Assembly: GCA_944384025.1 (NCBI GenBank)
Contig: CALWRS010000001.1
Location: 186,001 to 250,000, forward strand
Source: an uncultured Lachnospiraceae bacterium
Lineage (GTDB): Bacteria > Bacillota > Clostridia > Lachnospirales > Lachnospiraceae
Direction of reading: 5' to 3'
DNA: 64,000 nt
Shown: positions 26,083 to 35,795 of the stretch, piece after piece
How the letters are laid out: every line of letters starts with the position of its first letter
How positions within the stretch are numbered: position 1 is the stretch's first letter
Program-made: the position numbers and the translations under genes
Notes under the pieces: generated by a model
What the model was told of the DNA's origin: nothing
Database searches by the model: none
Seen by the model: the letters and a program-made list of their open reading frames with translations, nothing else

Positions 26083-28518
26083 TTACTCTACGGATTTTAG
26101 CGCTTCTACCATATTGACTTTTTTTAAGTAGCGGTGCATAAACAGCGCCACCACAATGGAAAACACAAGCGTCAAAACGAACGAGAGCAAAAAGCTTAGT
26201 CCGTGGATTTCGCGGCCAAACATAACCATATCGACTTCCGCTGTTTTTATAACGTAGCGGGCAAGCAAGACGCCAAGCCCCAGACCGAGCGCGTCGCCAA
26301 GAAGCGTTAACAGGAAGTTTTCACGGAAAATGTAGGAGTCTACTTCCGCGTCGAAAAAGCCCAGCACTTTGATGGTGGCAATCTCCCGAATTCGCTCGGT
26401 AATGTTTATATTTGTCAGATTATATAAAACGATAAACGCCAACAGTCCAGCGCAGACGATAATTACTACGATAACCATATTCAGCGACTGAAGCATACTG
26501 GAAAAGCTTTCCGACATATGGTTGTTGTAGTTTACGCCCTGCACGCAGCCAAGCGTAAGAAGCTTTTCCGAAAGCGCGGAGGTTGCGCGCTCCTCCTCCA
26601 GTCCGTCGCCAAAGAAGTAAACGAGATTATATTCCAAAGAGCCGCCAAACAGCTTAGCGTAAGTTTGCGGATTCATGTACACGTAGTGCTGCGCGTAGTT
26701 TTCGAAAATTCCGCCTATGGTAAGAGAAACGGTTTGCGTATCCGTGTATTTTATGAAAATGGTATCGCCTTTGGCGACGCCTCCAAGCAAAAGCGCGAGC
26801 TTTTCGTTAATGAGCACCTCCCCGTCCGCAATGGTCAGGGGAGTTTGTGTTTTCCTCTCCCGAAGAATCTGGTAATGGGGAAGCGCTTGCGGATTTTTAG
26901 GAACCGTCAGGTAAGCCTGCGTCTCGTCTTCCCCGCAGAAAAACGAAAACGCCTTTTGGTATACGTATTCGTACTGCTGCCCGGCCAAAGCAAGCGTCGA
27001 TTCCATAGCGTCGCTCTCGTCCGCCGTCGTGCTTTTGTAAGAGAGGACGCCGGAAAAGAGGCTTAGCTCCTCGTATTGCAGCCTTACAACGTCGCTGATG
27101 CTGTTGTGCAGCGCAAATCCGGTCAGCGTAAGCGCTGTGCAGCCGGAAATGCCAATGACGGTCATAAACATCCGCTTTTTGTAGCGGAACAGATTGCGAA
27201 GCGTAACCTTCCAGGCAAAAGAGCAGCGCTTCCAAAGCGCGGGAATTCTCTCTAGGAGGATGCGTTTTCCGGCTTTAGGCGCCTTCGGACGCATTAGCAT
27301 CGCCGGTTCTTCCTGCAGGGCCGAAAGGCAGGAAGCAAGCACTGTAGCGCACATCGCCAAAACAGCGACAAGCGTCGTTGCCAAAAACAGGCCCGCGTCG
27401 TAAGGAGCTACAAAAGACGGAATGTAATAGAGCATCGCGTAAGCGTTAATAATTACGTACGGGAACAGCTTCATCCCAACAAGCGTTCCGAACGCAGCGC
27501 CAAGAACGGTGGCGCACAAAGCGTAAATCAAGTATTTGGAGGCAATCGTCCCGGCGGAGTACCCAAGCGCTTTTAGTGTTCCAATCAGCGTGCGCTCTTC
27601 TTCTACCATGCGCGACATTGTCGTAAGGCAAACAAGAGCCGCCACAAGCAGGAAAAAGACAGGGAAGACGCTGGCAATGCTGTTAATTCGGTCCGCGTTT
27701 TCGCCGTATTCGGCATAGCCGGGGTTATTATCCCGCGTCATTACGTACCAGGAAGCGTCCTGCGGAGCTTCTTTTAAGATTTCTTCGCACAAAGCGTCGA
27801 TCGCCTTTTCGTAGTCTTCGTTGTAGCAAAGTTCATCTGCAAGTTCCGGAAATGTCAAATACAAATTCGTTGGAAACGGCGTTAAAAAATCGCTCTCTGG
27901 CACGTAAATCACGGATTGGAGGTTTCCGTTTCCAATGTCCGTATTTCCACGGTCGGACATATCGACGTAGAGAGGAGAGGAAAAAGTTCCGACAACGGTG
28001 TAGCTCTCGGAGGAGAGGACAAGGGAGAGCGGAACGTCTCCGTCGGCATGAAAAGTCAAAACATCGCCCAGCTGAACAGTCTTTCCGTTGATGGTTTTGC
28101 TGCTGTCTACCATGCATTCGCCCGGGTTTTGCGGATAGCGGCCGCTTTTTAGGGCAACTTTGTTGACCCGCTCGTCTTCGGAGCAGTCCGACCAGGAAAG
28201 CAGTCTGGAAACTTGGGAGCCGTCTTCGCCTACCGTTAAAACGTCAAGCAGGTAGCCGCTGTTTATGTTCGCTTGAGGAAAGCGCGCGCTAAGCTGCTCG
28301 ATTTCCTGCGCGGAAAAACCAGATGGGCAAAGCAGACGGATATCCATTAAATTTTGATCGTCAAAGTAGGAGTCTGCAGAAAGCCGCATATCCGGCGCGG
28401 AAGCTTTTACGCCGGTAAAAAAGCCGACGCCAAGTGCGACAATGAAAAAAATAGAAAGAAAACGGCTTAGCGAGCCGAAAATTTCACGACGGGTGCTTTT
28501 GTAAAAAACTCTTTTCAT
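26083..28518 (-). CDS. FtsX-domain ABC transporter permease without adjacent ATPase
   Basis: The 811-residue protein starts MKRVFYKSTRREIFGSL and has an N-terminal membrane segment (about 18-38), a ~220-residue extracellular domain, an FtsX core with three membrane segments (about 265-390), another membrane segment after NLFRYKKRMFM (about 440-460), a second extracellular domain and a final FtsX core (about 690-805). This double-FtsX layout is typical of macrolide/peptide export or lipoprotein-release permeases of Firmicutes. No ATPase gene is beside it. Start 28518 has GAGGATTCTCCTG upstream; the longer frame runs into clpB's leader. Confidence 0.82.
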   Translation of the reverse strand: MKRVFYKSTRREIFGSLSRFLSIFFIVALGVGFFTGVKASAPDMRLSADSYFDDQNLMDIRLLCPSGFSAQEIEQLSARFPQANINSGYLLDVLTVGEDGSQVSRLLSWSDCSEDERVNKVALKSGRYPQNPGECMVDSSKTINGKTVQLGDVLTFHADGDVPLSLVLSSESYTVVGTFSSPLYVDMSDRGNTDIGNGNLQSVIYVPESDFLTPFPTNLYLTFPELADELCYNEDYEKAIDALCEEILKEAPQDASWYVMTRDNNPGYAEYGENADRINSIASVFPVFFLLVAALVCLTTMSRMVEEERTLIGTLKALGYSAGTIASKYLIYALCATVLGAAFGTLVGMKLFPYVIINAYAMLYYIPSFVAPYDAGLFLATTLVAVLAMCATVLASCLSALQEEPAMLMRPKAPKAGKRILLERIPALWKRCSFAWKVTLRNLFRYKKRMFMTVIGISGCTALTLTGFALHNSISDVVRLQYEELSLFSGVLSYKSTTADESDAMESTLALAGQQYEYVYQKAFSFFCGEDETQAYLTVPKNPQALPHYQILRERKTQTPLTIADGEVLINEKLALLLGGVAKGDTIFIKYTDTQTVSLTIGGIFENYAQHYVYMNPQTYAKLFGGSLEYNLVYFFGDGLEEERATSALSEKLLTLGCVQGVNYNNHMSESFSSMLQSLNMVIVVIIVCAGLLAFIVLYNLTNINITERIREIATIKVLGFFDAEVDSYIFRENFLLTLLGDALGLGLGVLLARYVIKTAEVDMVMFGREIHGLSFLLSFVLTLVFSIVVALFMHRYLKKVNMVEALKSVE

Positions 28519-28554
28519 CAGGAGAATCCTCTTGTCTGGTACTGGATAGGAAAT

Positions 28555-28583
28555 ATTGTAGCGTATGCGGGGAGACGATGCAA
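28555..28583 (-). promoter_or_regulatory. Promoter of the FtsX-type permease
   Basis: On the minus strand TTGCAT (28578-28583), 17 bp, TACAAT (28555-28560), 37 bp upstream of the start. Confidence 0.65.
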
Positions 28584-28605
28584 GAAAAAAACAGAAAAAA
28601 AGGGG

Positions 28606-28626
28606 TTGACAAACGGAACGGTTTGT
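28606..28626 (+). promoter_or_regulatory. clpB promoter region with a palindrome on the -35
   Basis: TTGACA (28606-28611) overlaps the inverted repeat ACAAAC-6-GTTTGT (28609-28626). A clear -10 at 17 bp is absent; TATACA at 28635-28640 gives a 23-bp spacer, so the exact promoter is uncertain. It is neither a CIRCE nor an obvious CtsR tandem box, so the palindrome may bind another stress regulator. Confidence 0.45.
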
Positions 28627-28678
28627 GGCATTGTTATACATGTAATAGAACAAATAAAGAAGTAGGGAGGGCTCCTGC

Positions 28679-31282
28679 ATGAACATAAACAAATTTACAC
28701 AAAAATCTATGGAAGCGGTTCAGGGGTGCGAAAAAGTAGCTTACGACTTTGGCAACCAGGAACTGCGTCCCGAACATCTGCTTTACGCGCTGCTTTCGGA
28801 CGCGGAAGGGCTGATTCCGCGCCTTTTGCAGAAAATGGACATCGCGCCGGAAGTATTTCAGGCGCAGGTGCGCGGACTTTTGGAGAAGCTTCCGAAAGTG
28901 CAGGGCGGGGAACTGCGCATTTCGCAGGATTTAAACAAGGCGCTTATTTACGCGGAAGACGAAGCAAAGCACATGGGGGACGCGTACGTAAGCGTAGAGC
29001 ACCTGTTTTTAAGCCTTATGAAAAACGCGGGACGCGAACTGTCGCAGACGCTTCGCGACTTTGGCATTACGCAGGAGCGCTTTTTGCAGGTGTTATCGGA
29101 GGTGCGCGGAAACCAGCAGGTAAACACGGATAATCCGGAAGCGACTTACGACACCCTAAAGAAATACGGACAAGACCTTGTGGAACGCGCCAGAGCGCAA
29201 AAGCTTGACCCGGTTATCGGCAGAGACAGTGAAATCCGAAACGTTATCCGCATTCTTTCCAGAAAGACCAAAAATAACCCGGTGCTTATCGGCGAGCCGG
29301 GCGTAGGAAAAACGGCGGTTGTCGAAGGATTGGCGCAAAGAATCGTGCAGGGCGACGTGCCGGAAGGACTTTTGGACAAAAGTGTTTTTGCGCTTGATAT
29401 GGGAGCGCTCGTTGCCGGAGCAAAGTATCGGGGCGAGTTTGAAGAGCGTCTAAAGGCAGTCCTGGACGAAGTGAAAAAGAGCGACGGAAAGATTATCCTC
29501 TTTATTGACGAGCTGCATACAATTGTCGGCGCAGGAAAGACCGACGGCGCGCTGGACGCAGGAAATATGTTAAAGCCGATGCTTGCCCGCGGCGAGCTGC
29601 ATTGTATTGGTGCGACAACGTTAAGCGAGTACCGCCGGTACGTGGAAAAGGACGCTGCGCTTGAGCGGCGGTTTCAGCCGGTGCTCGTAGAAGAGCCCAC
29701 GGTAGAAGATACCATTTCCATTTTGCGCGGTCTAAAGGAGCGCTACGAAGTGTTCCACGGCGTAAAAATTTCGGATAACGCTCTTGTGGCGGCAGCCGTT
29801 CTTTCAAACCGCTACATTTCGGATCGTTTCCTGCCGGATAAAGCGATTGATTTGGTGGACGAGGGCTGTGCGCTTATAAAAACAGAGCTGGATTCCATGC
29901 CTATGGAGCTTGACGACGCAAAGCGCAGGATGATGCAGCTGGAAATCGAAGAAGCGGCGCTAAAAAAGGAGGAAGATTCGCTCTCTAAAGAGCGTTTGGC
30001 GGCGCTTTCCAAAGAACTTGCGGAAGCAAGGGAAGCGTTTGCCGCCGGAAAAGCGCAGTGGGACAACGAAAAGTCGGATTTGGAGCGTGTGCGCCGTCTA
30101 AAGGAAGAGCTTGGCGAGTGCAACGGAGAAATTCAGGCGGCGGAGCGAAACTACGACCTAAACCGTGCGGCGGAGCTAAAATACGGCAAGCTTCCGGAAC
30201 TTACGCGCCGTCTTGCACAGGCGGAGGAAGATCTTCGCGCGAAAGGGCATTCCATGGTGCACGAAACCGTGGATGAGGAAGAAATTGCGCGGATTGTATC
30301 CCGCTGGACAGGTATTCCTGTGGCGAAGCTGACGGAAGGAGAGCGCAGCAAAACGCTTCGGCTGTCGGAGCTTTTGCATCAGCGTGTCGTAGGGCAGGAC
30401 GAAGCGGTTACGAAAGTAACGGAGGCGATTTTGCGCGCGAAGGCGGGCATTCAAGACCCCAACCGCCCGATTGGCTCCTTCCTGTTTTTAGGACCTACCG
30501 GCGTTGGAAAAACAGAACTTGCCAAAGCGCTTGCACAGGCGCTGTTTGACAACGAACAAAACATGGTTCGAATTGATATGAGCGAATATATGGAGAAGCA
30601 TTCGGTTGCCCGGTTAATTGGCGCGCCTCCCGGATATGTCGGCTACGACGAGGGAGGACAGCTGACGGAAGCCGTGCGCAGACATCCATACTCCGTCCTT
30701 TTGTTTGACGAAGTGGAAAAAGCGCATCCGGACGTCTTTAACGTTTTGCTGCAGGTTTTAGACGACGGACGGATTACCGATTCGCAAGGCAGAACCGTAG
30801 ACTTTAAAAATACGATTCTTATCCTTACCTCCAACTTAGGCGCAGAGTATTTGTTAAACGGGATTGAAGCGGACGGAAGCATTTCCGAAGAATGTGAAAA
30901 GGCCGTAATGGGGCAGCTTCGCACCGCATTCCGACCGGAGTTTTTGAACCGGCTGGACGAGACCATTTTGTTTAAGCCGCTTACAAAGGAAAATATCCGC
31001 AGGATTATCGACCTTTTGCTTGCAAGGCTGAACGAACGGCTCGCGGACCGTCAAATCCGTGTGCAGCTGACGGACAATGCGGTGGAATATGCGGTTTTAG
31101 CGGCGTACGATCCCGTCTACGGCGCCAGACCGCTGAAGCGGTACTTGCAAAAGCATGTCGAAACGCTGTCGGCAAGGCTGATTTTGGAAGACCGCGTGGC
31201 AGCGGGAGATACGATTGTGATTGACGTCGCAAACGGAGAATTTACCGCAGAAGTAAAGGAAACGCCGCTTAGCGGTTGTTAA
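28679..31282 (+). CDS. clpB: ATP-dependent chaperone ClpB
   Basis: ClpB is a hexameric disaggregase that works with DnaK to rescue aggregated protein. The 867-residue protein has the N-terminal Clp repeat domain (1-145), NBD1 with GEPGVGKT (205-212), a full-length middle coiled-coil region (about 405-525) that marks ClpB rather than ClpC/ClpA, NBD2 with GPTGVGKT (605-612) and the C-terminal D2-small domain. The start follows AGGGAGGG. Its 3' end overlaps the convergent pncB by 14 nt. Confidence 0.96.
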   Translation: MNINKFTQKSMEAVQGCEKVAYDFGNQELRPEHLLYALLSDAEGLIPRLLQKMDIAPEVFQAQVRGLLEKLPKVQGGELRISQDLNKALIYAEDEAKHMGDAYVSVEHLFLSLMKNAGRELSQTLRDFGITQERFLQVLSEVRGNQQVNTDNPEATYDTLKKYGQDLVERARAQKLDPVIGRDSEIRNVIRILSRKTKNNPVLIGEPGVGKTAVVEGLAQRIVQGDVPEGLLDKSVFALDMGALVAGAKYRGEFEERLKAVLDEVKKSDGKIILFIDELHTIVGAGKTDGALDAGNMLKPMLARGELHCIGATTLSEYRRYVEKDAALERRFQPVLVEEPTVEDTISILRGLKERYEVFHGVKISDNALVAAAVLSNRYISDRFLPDKAIDLVDEGCALIKTELDSMPMELDDAKRRMMQLEIEEAALKKEEDSLSKERLAALSKELAEAREAFAAGKAQWDNEKSDLERVRRLKEELGECNGEIQAAERNYDLNRAAELKYGKLPELTRRLAQAEEDLRAKGHSMVHETVDEEEIARIVSRWTGIPVAKLTEGERSKTLRLSELLHQRVVGQDEAVTKVTEAILRAKAGIQDPNRPIGSFLFLGPTGVGKTELAKALAQALFDNEQNMVRIDMSEYMEKHSVARLIGAPPGYVGYDEGGQLTEAVRRHPYSVLLFDEVEKAHPDVFNVLLQVLDDGRITDSQGRTVDFKNTILILTSNLGAEYLLNGIEADGSISEECEKAVMGQLRTAFRPEFLNRLDETILFKPLTKENIRRIIDLLLARLNERLADRQIRVQLTDNAVEYAVLAAYDPVYGARPLKRYLQKHVETLSARLILEDRVAAGDTIVIDVANGEFTAEVKETPLSGC

Positions 31283-32717
31283 TACTGTCAAGCAGGGCAC
31301 GCTTTACGTGATAGAGCTCGTTGGAAAGATCCACATGAACCTTGTGCGGATTCACAAGACGGCGGGACTCCTCCCAAAGCGTGTTCTGCTCTTTTTGGCA
31401 ATAAGCTTTAATTTCCCGAACGCTGGGCGATTCGTATACGCACTTGCCGTCAAGGAACACAGGCACCATAATCTCGCGAAGCGTGTAGCTTCCGGGCTGT
31501 AAGTACGTCTTTTTCCAGGTGTCTACCGGGTCGAAAATCATCAAAGGCGCGTCTTCGTCGTACTCTTCGTGCGCCATCGCAATTAAGTCTGCGCGGATTT
31601 TTCCGCTCTCTTTGTCGTAAATTCTCCAGACAGTTTTGTTGCCGGGGTTCGTAATTTTAATCGGGTTTTCGCTTAGCTTAATCTTTGGAAGAAATTTGTC
31701 TCCGCGCTTTACGGCTGCTAATTTGTAAACGCCGCCAAAGGCAGGGCAGTCCTTAGAAGTAATGAGGTTTGTTCCAACGCCCCAGGAGTTGATGCAGGCG
31801 CCCTGATCTTTTAAAGAGTTGATCAGGTTTTCGTCCAAATCGCTGGAAGCGCATATACCGGCGTCTTTAAAACCGGCCGCATCCAGCATTTTGCGCGCGC
31901 GCTTTGACAGGTAAGCTAAGTCGCCGCTGTCTAGGCGAATGCCGTAGCTTGCGGGCAGCTTGCCTTCCTCCTGCAGTTCCTTAAAAACTTGAATGGCGTT
32001 TGGCACGCCGCTTCGAAGCGTGTCGTACGTATCTACCAAAAGCGTTACGTTGCGCGGGAAAATGCGCGCGTAAGCGCGAAACGCCGTTAATTCGTCGTCA
32101 AAGCTCATAATCCAGCTGTGCGCATGCGTACCAAGCGCCGGCATGTCAAAAATCTGCGCCGCAAGGACGTTGCTGGTGCCGCTGCAGCCGGCAATTACGG
32201 CAGCTCTTGCGCCGTACGTGCCTGCGTCCGGCCCCTGCGCACGGCGAAGACCGAATTCCATAACCGGGTCGCCTTTTGCGGCGTAGCAAACGCGCGCCGC
32301 CTTTGTGGCAATCAGGCTTTGGTGGTTGATGATATTTAAAATGGCCGTCTCTACAAGCTGCGCTTGCATTGCGGGAGCGATTACTTTTACAAGAGGCTCC
32401 ATCGGGAATACGACCGTTCCTTCGGGAATGGCGTAAATGCTTCCCGTAAAGTGAAAGCTGTGCAGGTAGTCCAAAAAGTCTTCGTCGAATACGCCAAGTC
32501 CGCGCAAATATTCAATGTCGTCGTAAGAAAAATGCAAATTCTTTACGTAGTCGATTACCTGATCCAGTCCGCAGGCAATGGCAAAGCCGTTTCCGCACGG
32601 ATTCTCGCGGTAAAAGGCGTCGAACACGACTGTCTCGTTAATATTTTCTCGAAAATACCCCTGCATCATTGTAAGCTCGTAAAAATCGGTCAGCAGGGTC
32701 AGATTCTGATCTGTCAT
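31269..32717 (-). CDS. pncB: Nicotinate phosphoribosyltransferase
   Basis: PncB converts nicotinate and PRPP to nicotinate mononucleotide in the NAD salvage pathway. The 482-residue protein shows the N-terminal [14 protein letters not shown] motif, GTHAHSW with the catalytic/phosphorylatable His region, and the phosphate-binding [12 protein letters not shown] segment. The start at 32717 is set by GGAGG at 32725-32729; an ATG at 32735 lies upstream of that site. It overlaps clpB's end by 14 nt. Confidence 0.94.
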   Translation of the reverse strand: MTDQNLTLLTDFYELTMMQGYFRENINETVVFDAFYRENPCGNGFAIACGLDQVIDYVKNLHFSYDDIEYLRGLGVFDEDFLDYLHSFHFTGSIYAIPEGTVVFPMEPLVKVIAPAMQAQLVETAILNIINHQSLIATKAARVCYAAKGDPVMEFGLRRAQGPDAGTYGARAAVIAGCSGTSNVLAAQIFDMPALGTHAHSWIMSFDDELTAFRAYARIFPRNVTLLVDTYDTLRSGVPNAIQVFKELQEEGKLPASYGIRLDSGDLAYLSKRARKMLDAAGFKDAGICASSDLDENLINSLKDQGACINSWGVGTNLITSKDCPAFGGVYKLAAVKRGDKFLPKIKLSENPIKITNPGNKTVWRIYDKESGKIRADLIAMAHEEYDEDAPLMIFDPVDTWKKTYLQPGSYTLREIMVPVFLDGKCVYESPSVREIKAYCQKEQNTLWEESRRLVNPHKVHVDLSNELYHVKRALLDSINNR

Positions 32718-32809
32718 AAAGGTTCCTCCGTTCATTTAAGGTAGTCGAAGTAAACATAATTATCGCTAAGTATACACTTTCCTGCGGGAAAAAACAAGAC
32801 TTTAAGACG

Positions 32810-32838
32810 TTGACAAAGCGAAAAACGTATGTTATAAC
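32810..32838 (+). promoter_or_regulatory. Promoter of the queuosine-precursor transporter
   Basis: TTGACA (32810-32815), 17 bp, TATAAC (32833-32838), about 20 bp upstream of the riboswitch. Confidence 0.8.
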
Positions 32839-32859
32839 GAGTGCATCGAATTTACCACA

Positions 32860-32929
32860 AGACAGTTCGAAACCATCCTGTCTCTAAACAAAACTACGGG
32901 AAAAGACAGGGCGTTTTACGCCCTTTTTT
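32860..32929 (+). promoter_or_regulatory. PreQ1-I-type riboswitch with terminator
   Basis: The P1 stem pairs AGACAG (32860-32865) with CTGTCT (32878-32883) around loop TTCGAAACCATC, followed by the A-rich tail CTAAACAAAACTACGGG (32884-32900) that folds back in this H-type pseudoknot family. A GGGCG/CGCCC terminator with TTTTTT (32909-32929) follows. Size, loop and tail match preQ1-I aptamers, and the downstream gene belongs to a queuosine-precursor transporter family. Ligand binding should favour termination. Confidence 0.85.
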
Positions 32930-32954
32930 CGTCTCGTGAATCATGAGGTGTGAA

Positions 32955-33704
32955 ATGAAAAAAATCAAACAAGAACTACAGGAATTTTCTTTGCTGCTTA
33001 ACGCTGTCCCGACGTCGCTAACCGTAATGTTTGTCATGTCGGTCTTTGCCATGAATTTGCTGGCGAACAAAAGCGTGAACCTTCCGTTTTCGTGGCTGGC
33101 GCTTGATAGCGGTATTTTGGTATCGTGGATTTGCTTTTTGACCATGGATATGGTAACGCGCCGCTTTGGGCCAAAAGCAGCTACGGAGCTTTCTGTTTTT
33201 GCTATTTTGATGAATCTGTTTTGGTGCTTGTTGTTCTTTGTGGGCAGCCAAATTTCCGGAAGCTGGGGAGAGTCTTACGTTGCGGGGAGCGAGCAGGTCA
33301 TTAATACAGCGCTTGACCGCACGTTTGGAGGAACGTGGTATGTGCTGGCAGGCAGCACGGCGGCCTTTTTTCTCTCTTCGGTAGTAAATAACTTCCTGAA
33401 CTGGGGCATTGGGCGGTGCATCCGCAAAAAGGCGGACGGTTTTGGCGCGTATGCGCTTCGCACGTACGTATCGACCGCCGTAGCGCAGTTTACAGACAAT
33501 ATGATTTTCGCTCTTCTCGTAAGCCATGTCTTTTTTGGCTGGACGCTTTTGCAGTGCGTGACCTGTTCGCTTACGGGAATGCTTGTAGAGCTGCTTTGCG
33601 AGGCAGTTTTCTCGTTCTTTGGTTATCGGGTCTGCCGCGGCTGGGAAGCGCGGGGCGTAGGCAAAGAGTATTTGCAAAAAGTCCGCAAATGGGAAGCCGC
33701 GTAA
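32955..33704 (+). CDS. VUT/YhhQ-family queuosine precursor transporter
   Basis: The 249-residue protein has about six membrane segments and the COG1738/DUF165 pattern: TMDMVTRRFGPKAA near 66-79 and a conserved acidic/aromatic FTDNMIFALL segment. Members import preQ0/preQ1 or queuine for tRNA wobble modification. The preQ1-type riboswitch upstream supports this role. Start 32955 is preferred because GAGGTG lies at 32945-32950; ATG 32943 overlaps that site. It is followed by an SDR gene after 22 bp. Confidence 0.88.
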   Translation: MKKIKQELQEFSLLLNAVPTSLTVMFVMSVFAMNLLANKSVNLPFSWLALDSGILVSWICFLTMDMVTRRFGPKAATELSVFAILMNLFWCLLFFVGSQISGSWGESYVAGSEQVINTALDRTFGGTWYVLAGSTAAFFLSSVVNNFLNWGIGRCIRKKADGFGAYALRTYVSTAVAQFTDNMIFALLVSHVFFGWTLLQCVTCSLTGMLVELLCEAVFSFFGYRVCRGWEARGVGKEYLQKVRKWEAA

Positions 33705-33726
33705 GGGCGCAGAGGAGGTTAAAAAG

Positions 33727-34374
33727 ATGCACGTAGTCGTTACTGGTTCGAGTTCGGGGATCGGACTTGCAACCGCAAGGCTGTTTTTGGAGCGGGGGCA
33801 TACGGTCACCGGCCTTGATATATTGCCGCCGGAAATTAAGCACGAAAAGTACCGGCACTTTGTGACGGACATCTGGGAAGGAGAGCTTCCGGAGCTTTCG
33901 GGCGTTCAGATTCTTATTAACAACGCCGGTGTGCAAAACAGCGGGCGGGACATTGACATCAACCTGAAAGGGACGATTCGCGTAACGCAGGCCTACGCCT
34001 TTCAGCCGGAAATTAAAAGCGTTTTATTTCTTGCGTCCGCAAGCGCCCAAACCGGTGCGGAGTTTCCGGAATACGCCGCCAGCAAAGGCGGGATGGTCGC
34101 TTATATGAAAAATACCGCGTCGCAGCTTGCGCCCTACGCCGCTACGGTAAACAGCCTGTCGCCCGGGGGTGTGCTAAGCAGCTTAAACGACCGCGTTCTC
34201 CGCGACCCTAAGCTGTACCGGCAGGTACTGGAAGAAACGTTGCTAAATAAGTGGGCGACCTGCGAAGAAATTGCCGAGTGGGCGTATTTTATGACCGTAG
34301 TCAACCGCTCGATGACGGCGCAGGACATTTTAGTCGATAACGGCGAAGCCGCTAAATTTCACTTTATCTGGTAA
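33727..34374 (+). CDS. Short-chain dehydrogenase/reductase
   Basis: The 215-residue protein has the SDR cofactor motif TGSSSGIG (6-13), NNAG and the catalytic YAASK (Tyr116, Lys120). It resembles 3-oxoacyl-ACP reductase/FabG-like proteins of classical SDR type but is shorter than the usual ~245 residues, with a reduced region between NNAG and the active site. Substrate unknown. It probably shares the riboswitch-controlled transcript. Its stop codon TAA (34372-34374) coincides with the start of repeat copy 3. Confidence 0.82.
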   Translation: MHVVVTGSSSGIGLATARLFLERGHTVTGLDILPPEIKHEKYRHFVTDIWEGELPELSGVQILINNAGVQNSGRDIDINLKGTIRVTQAYAFQPEIKSVLFLASASAQTGAEFPEYAASKGGMVAYMKNTASQLAPYAATVNSLSPGGVLSSLNDRVLRDPKLYRQVLEETLLNKWATCEEIAEWAYFMTVVNRSMTAQDILVDNGEAAKFHFIW

Positions 34375-34465
34375 ACGCTCCGCTTAGGATGCGCAGGGAT
34401 TCGGTAAGGAAAATGTCAGCCAAAGCTGACCCGAATCCCGCGCCAAGACCCGCGAGCGGGTCTTG
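34373..34465 (+). repeat. Structured intergenic repeat, copy 3
   Basis: The linker AAACGCTCCGC...GGATGCGCA begins at the SDR stop codon. Hairpin 2 pairs GGGATTCGG (34396-34404) with CCGAATCCC (34431-34439) around GTCAGC (34415-34420)/GCTGAC (34425-34430). Hairpin 3 pairs CAAGACCCGC (34444-34453) with GCGGGTCTTG (34456-34465). Compared with copy 1, both stems carry compensating changes. The inverted-repeat unit is missing. It could act as an attenuator or 3' end for the SDR transcript. Confidence 0.85.
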
Positions 34466-34473
34466 AATTCTCG

Positions 34474-35021
34474 TCAAACAGACTCTGTATCTTCATGATC
34501 TTCACCATTCCCCGACTTGCTTTGGCTTTCTTTTGGAAACGTACGGTCTCCTCTAGCACCCTTTTCCACCAAAAGAGTGTGACCTAAAATGGAAGTGCCT
34601 TTGGAAACCCCACTATATAAAGTAATTCTGACTACTATTTGACATTTGCCGTATAAAACGTCATTGAACCTAATTTTCGCTGGATGGGGAGAGTGATAAA
34701 ATCCCCGTTTTCATGAAATAAATAAGCATATCTAGAAAAGAGCAGCGCGCTTTAACCAAATTTAAAAGAAAAATCCGTTTTTACTCTTGGCGTAATCTTT
34801 CCGACATGTTATTATAAAAAACAATGCATAAAGCTACGGGAAGGCGATATCTATTGATGTTCACAGACACTTATTTAAACTTTGTTGGAATATGGTCGCT
34901 GCTTATACGATTTTACAAGGTGAATTAAGAGAGCAAAGACTACTCAGCGTTTGCGTATGATTTAGTAACCTCTGGATTTATGCATTCAATACAATTACTG
35001 TGAAAAGCGGGAGGGTTAGAC
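34474..35021. other. AT-rich gap with no convincing gene
   Basis: This ~550-bp stretch is more AT-rich than its surroundings. The minus strand has a 79-codon open frame (34474-34710) without an ATG and no recognised match; it may be a gene remnant. A possible plus-strand promoter is TTGGCG, 17 bp, TATTAT around 34788-34816. Nothing else is supported. Confidence 0.4.
34857..34928 (+). CDS. Possible small ORF, 23 residues
   Basis: ATG at 34857 follows GGGAAGGCG by about 10 bp and a candidate promoter, and encodes a short hydrophobic-aromatic peptide (MFTDTYLNFVGIW...). No family is recognised. It may be a leader peptide for the downstream membrane protein or chance. Confidence 0.2.
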   Translation: MFTDTYLNFVGIWSLLIRFYKVN

Positions 35022-35729
35022 ATGCAAATACTTATAATTATAGCCATAATAGCTGTAGCGTTAACAATAATGGCTTCTCTTTTTTTATTACTTAAGACGA
35101 AAAAGAAATTATTTTTTGCTATAACAGGGGGACTCCTCTGCATTGGCATTGCTGGAGTATTAATCTACAACCTTGCTTTCTATAACAATTCTGACACTGT
35201 GACAATAAAGAATAGCGAAGAGATTGATATCTCTGTAAAGATAAAGAACCACTTGCTGAACTATGAATATTACTTTGCTCAGTTTAGCAGCAATCTGCCG
35301 GAAAACGAGGTGCTGGACGCAGTTGCCCTACAGTATGGGAATGCTTTTTATGATAACGAATATAAGCAGATTGTGTTTTCACACGAAAATCAGCTTTATA
35401 CAATCCATAACTATGAGAACTCGAAGTTCTTATGGTCAAACAGATACAAATACTGGCTTAGCAATAACTTTATAACAATAACAAATGACGGCAGGGATTA
35501 TAACATACCGGTACCCTTGAAAGCGCTAGATGAAAGCGTGGAAACACGTTCTTCGGTTCGGAAGATAAATTGTGATTTTGAAGGTTTTTCGGCTTACTAC
35601 AAGAATCTTAACAACGCAACTATTGGAGAAGACAACATCACGTTGGCGTACGACGGGTATGATGTAGTGATAACAATTTCTAATAACCGTGACATGACCG
35701 TTGCCATTGCTGGCAGCAGTCAGGAATAA
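35022..35729 (+). CDS. Hypothetical membrane-anchored protein
   Basis: Not recognised. The 235-residue protein has two N-terminal membrane segments (about 2-24 and 30-50) and a ~180-residue hydrophilic C-terminal domain rich in Asn, Tyr and Asp, probably outside the cell. The codon use is AT-rich, unlike the neighbouring SDR and ileS genes, which suggests recent acquisition. The start at 35022 follows a GGGAGGG site. It stands alone between an AT-rich gap and the ileS leader. Confidence 0.65.
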   Translation: MQILIIIAIIAVALTIMASLFLLLKTKKKLFFAITGGLLCIGIAGVLIYNLAFYNNSDTVTIKNSEEIDISVKIKNHLLNYEYYFAQFSSNLPENEVLDAVALQYGNAFYDNEYKQIVFSHENQLYTIHNYENSKFLWSNRYKYWLSNNFITITNDGRDYNIPVPLKALDESVETRSSVRKINCDFEGFSAYYKNLNNATIGEDNITLAYDGYDVVITISNNRDMTVAIAGSSQE

Positions 35730-35760
35730 CAACTTGACGCCACCAGGCAGTGAAAAATTC

Positions 35761-35789
35761 TTGACAATCCGAAAAACCTATACTATTAT
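35761..35789 (+). promoter_or_regulatory. ileS promoter
   Basis: TTGACA (35761-35766), 17 bp, TATTAT (35784-35789), directly upstream of the T-box leader. Confidence 0.85.
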
Positions 35790-35795
35790 GTGAAA

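Noticed and set aside
26518-27066. 182-codon plus-strand frame inside the FtsX permease
   Set aside because: Antisense to a clear membrane protein gene, with basic low-complexity composition typical of shadow frames.
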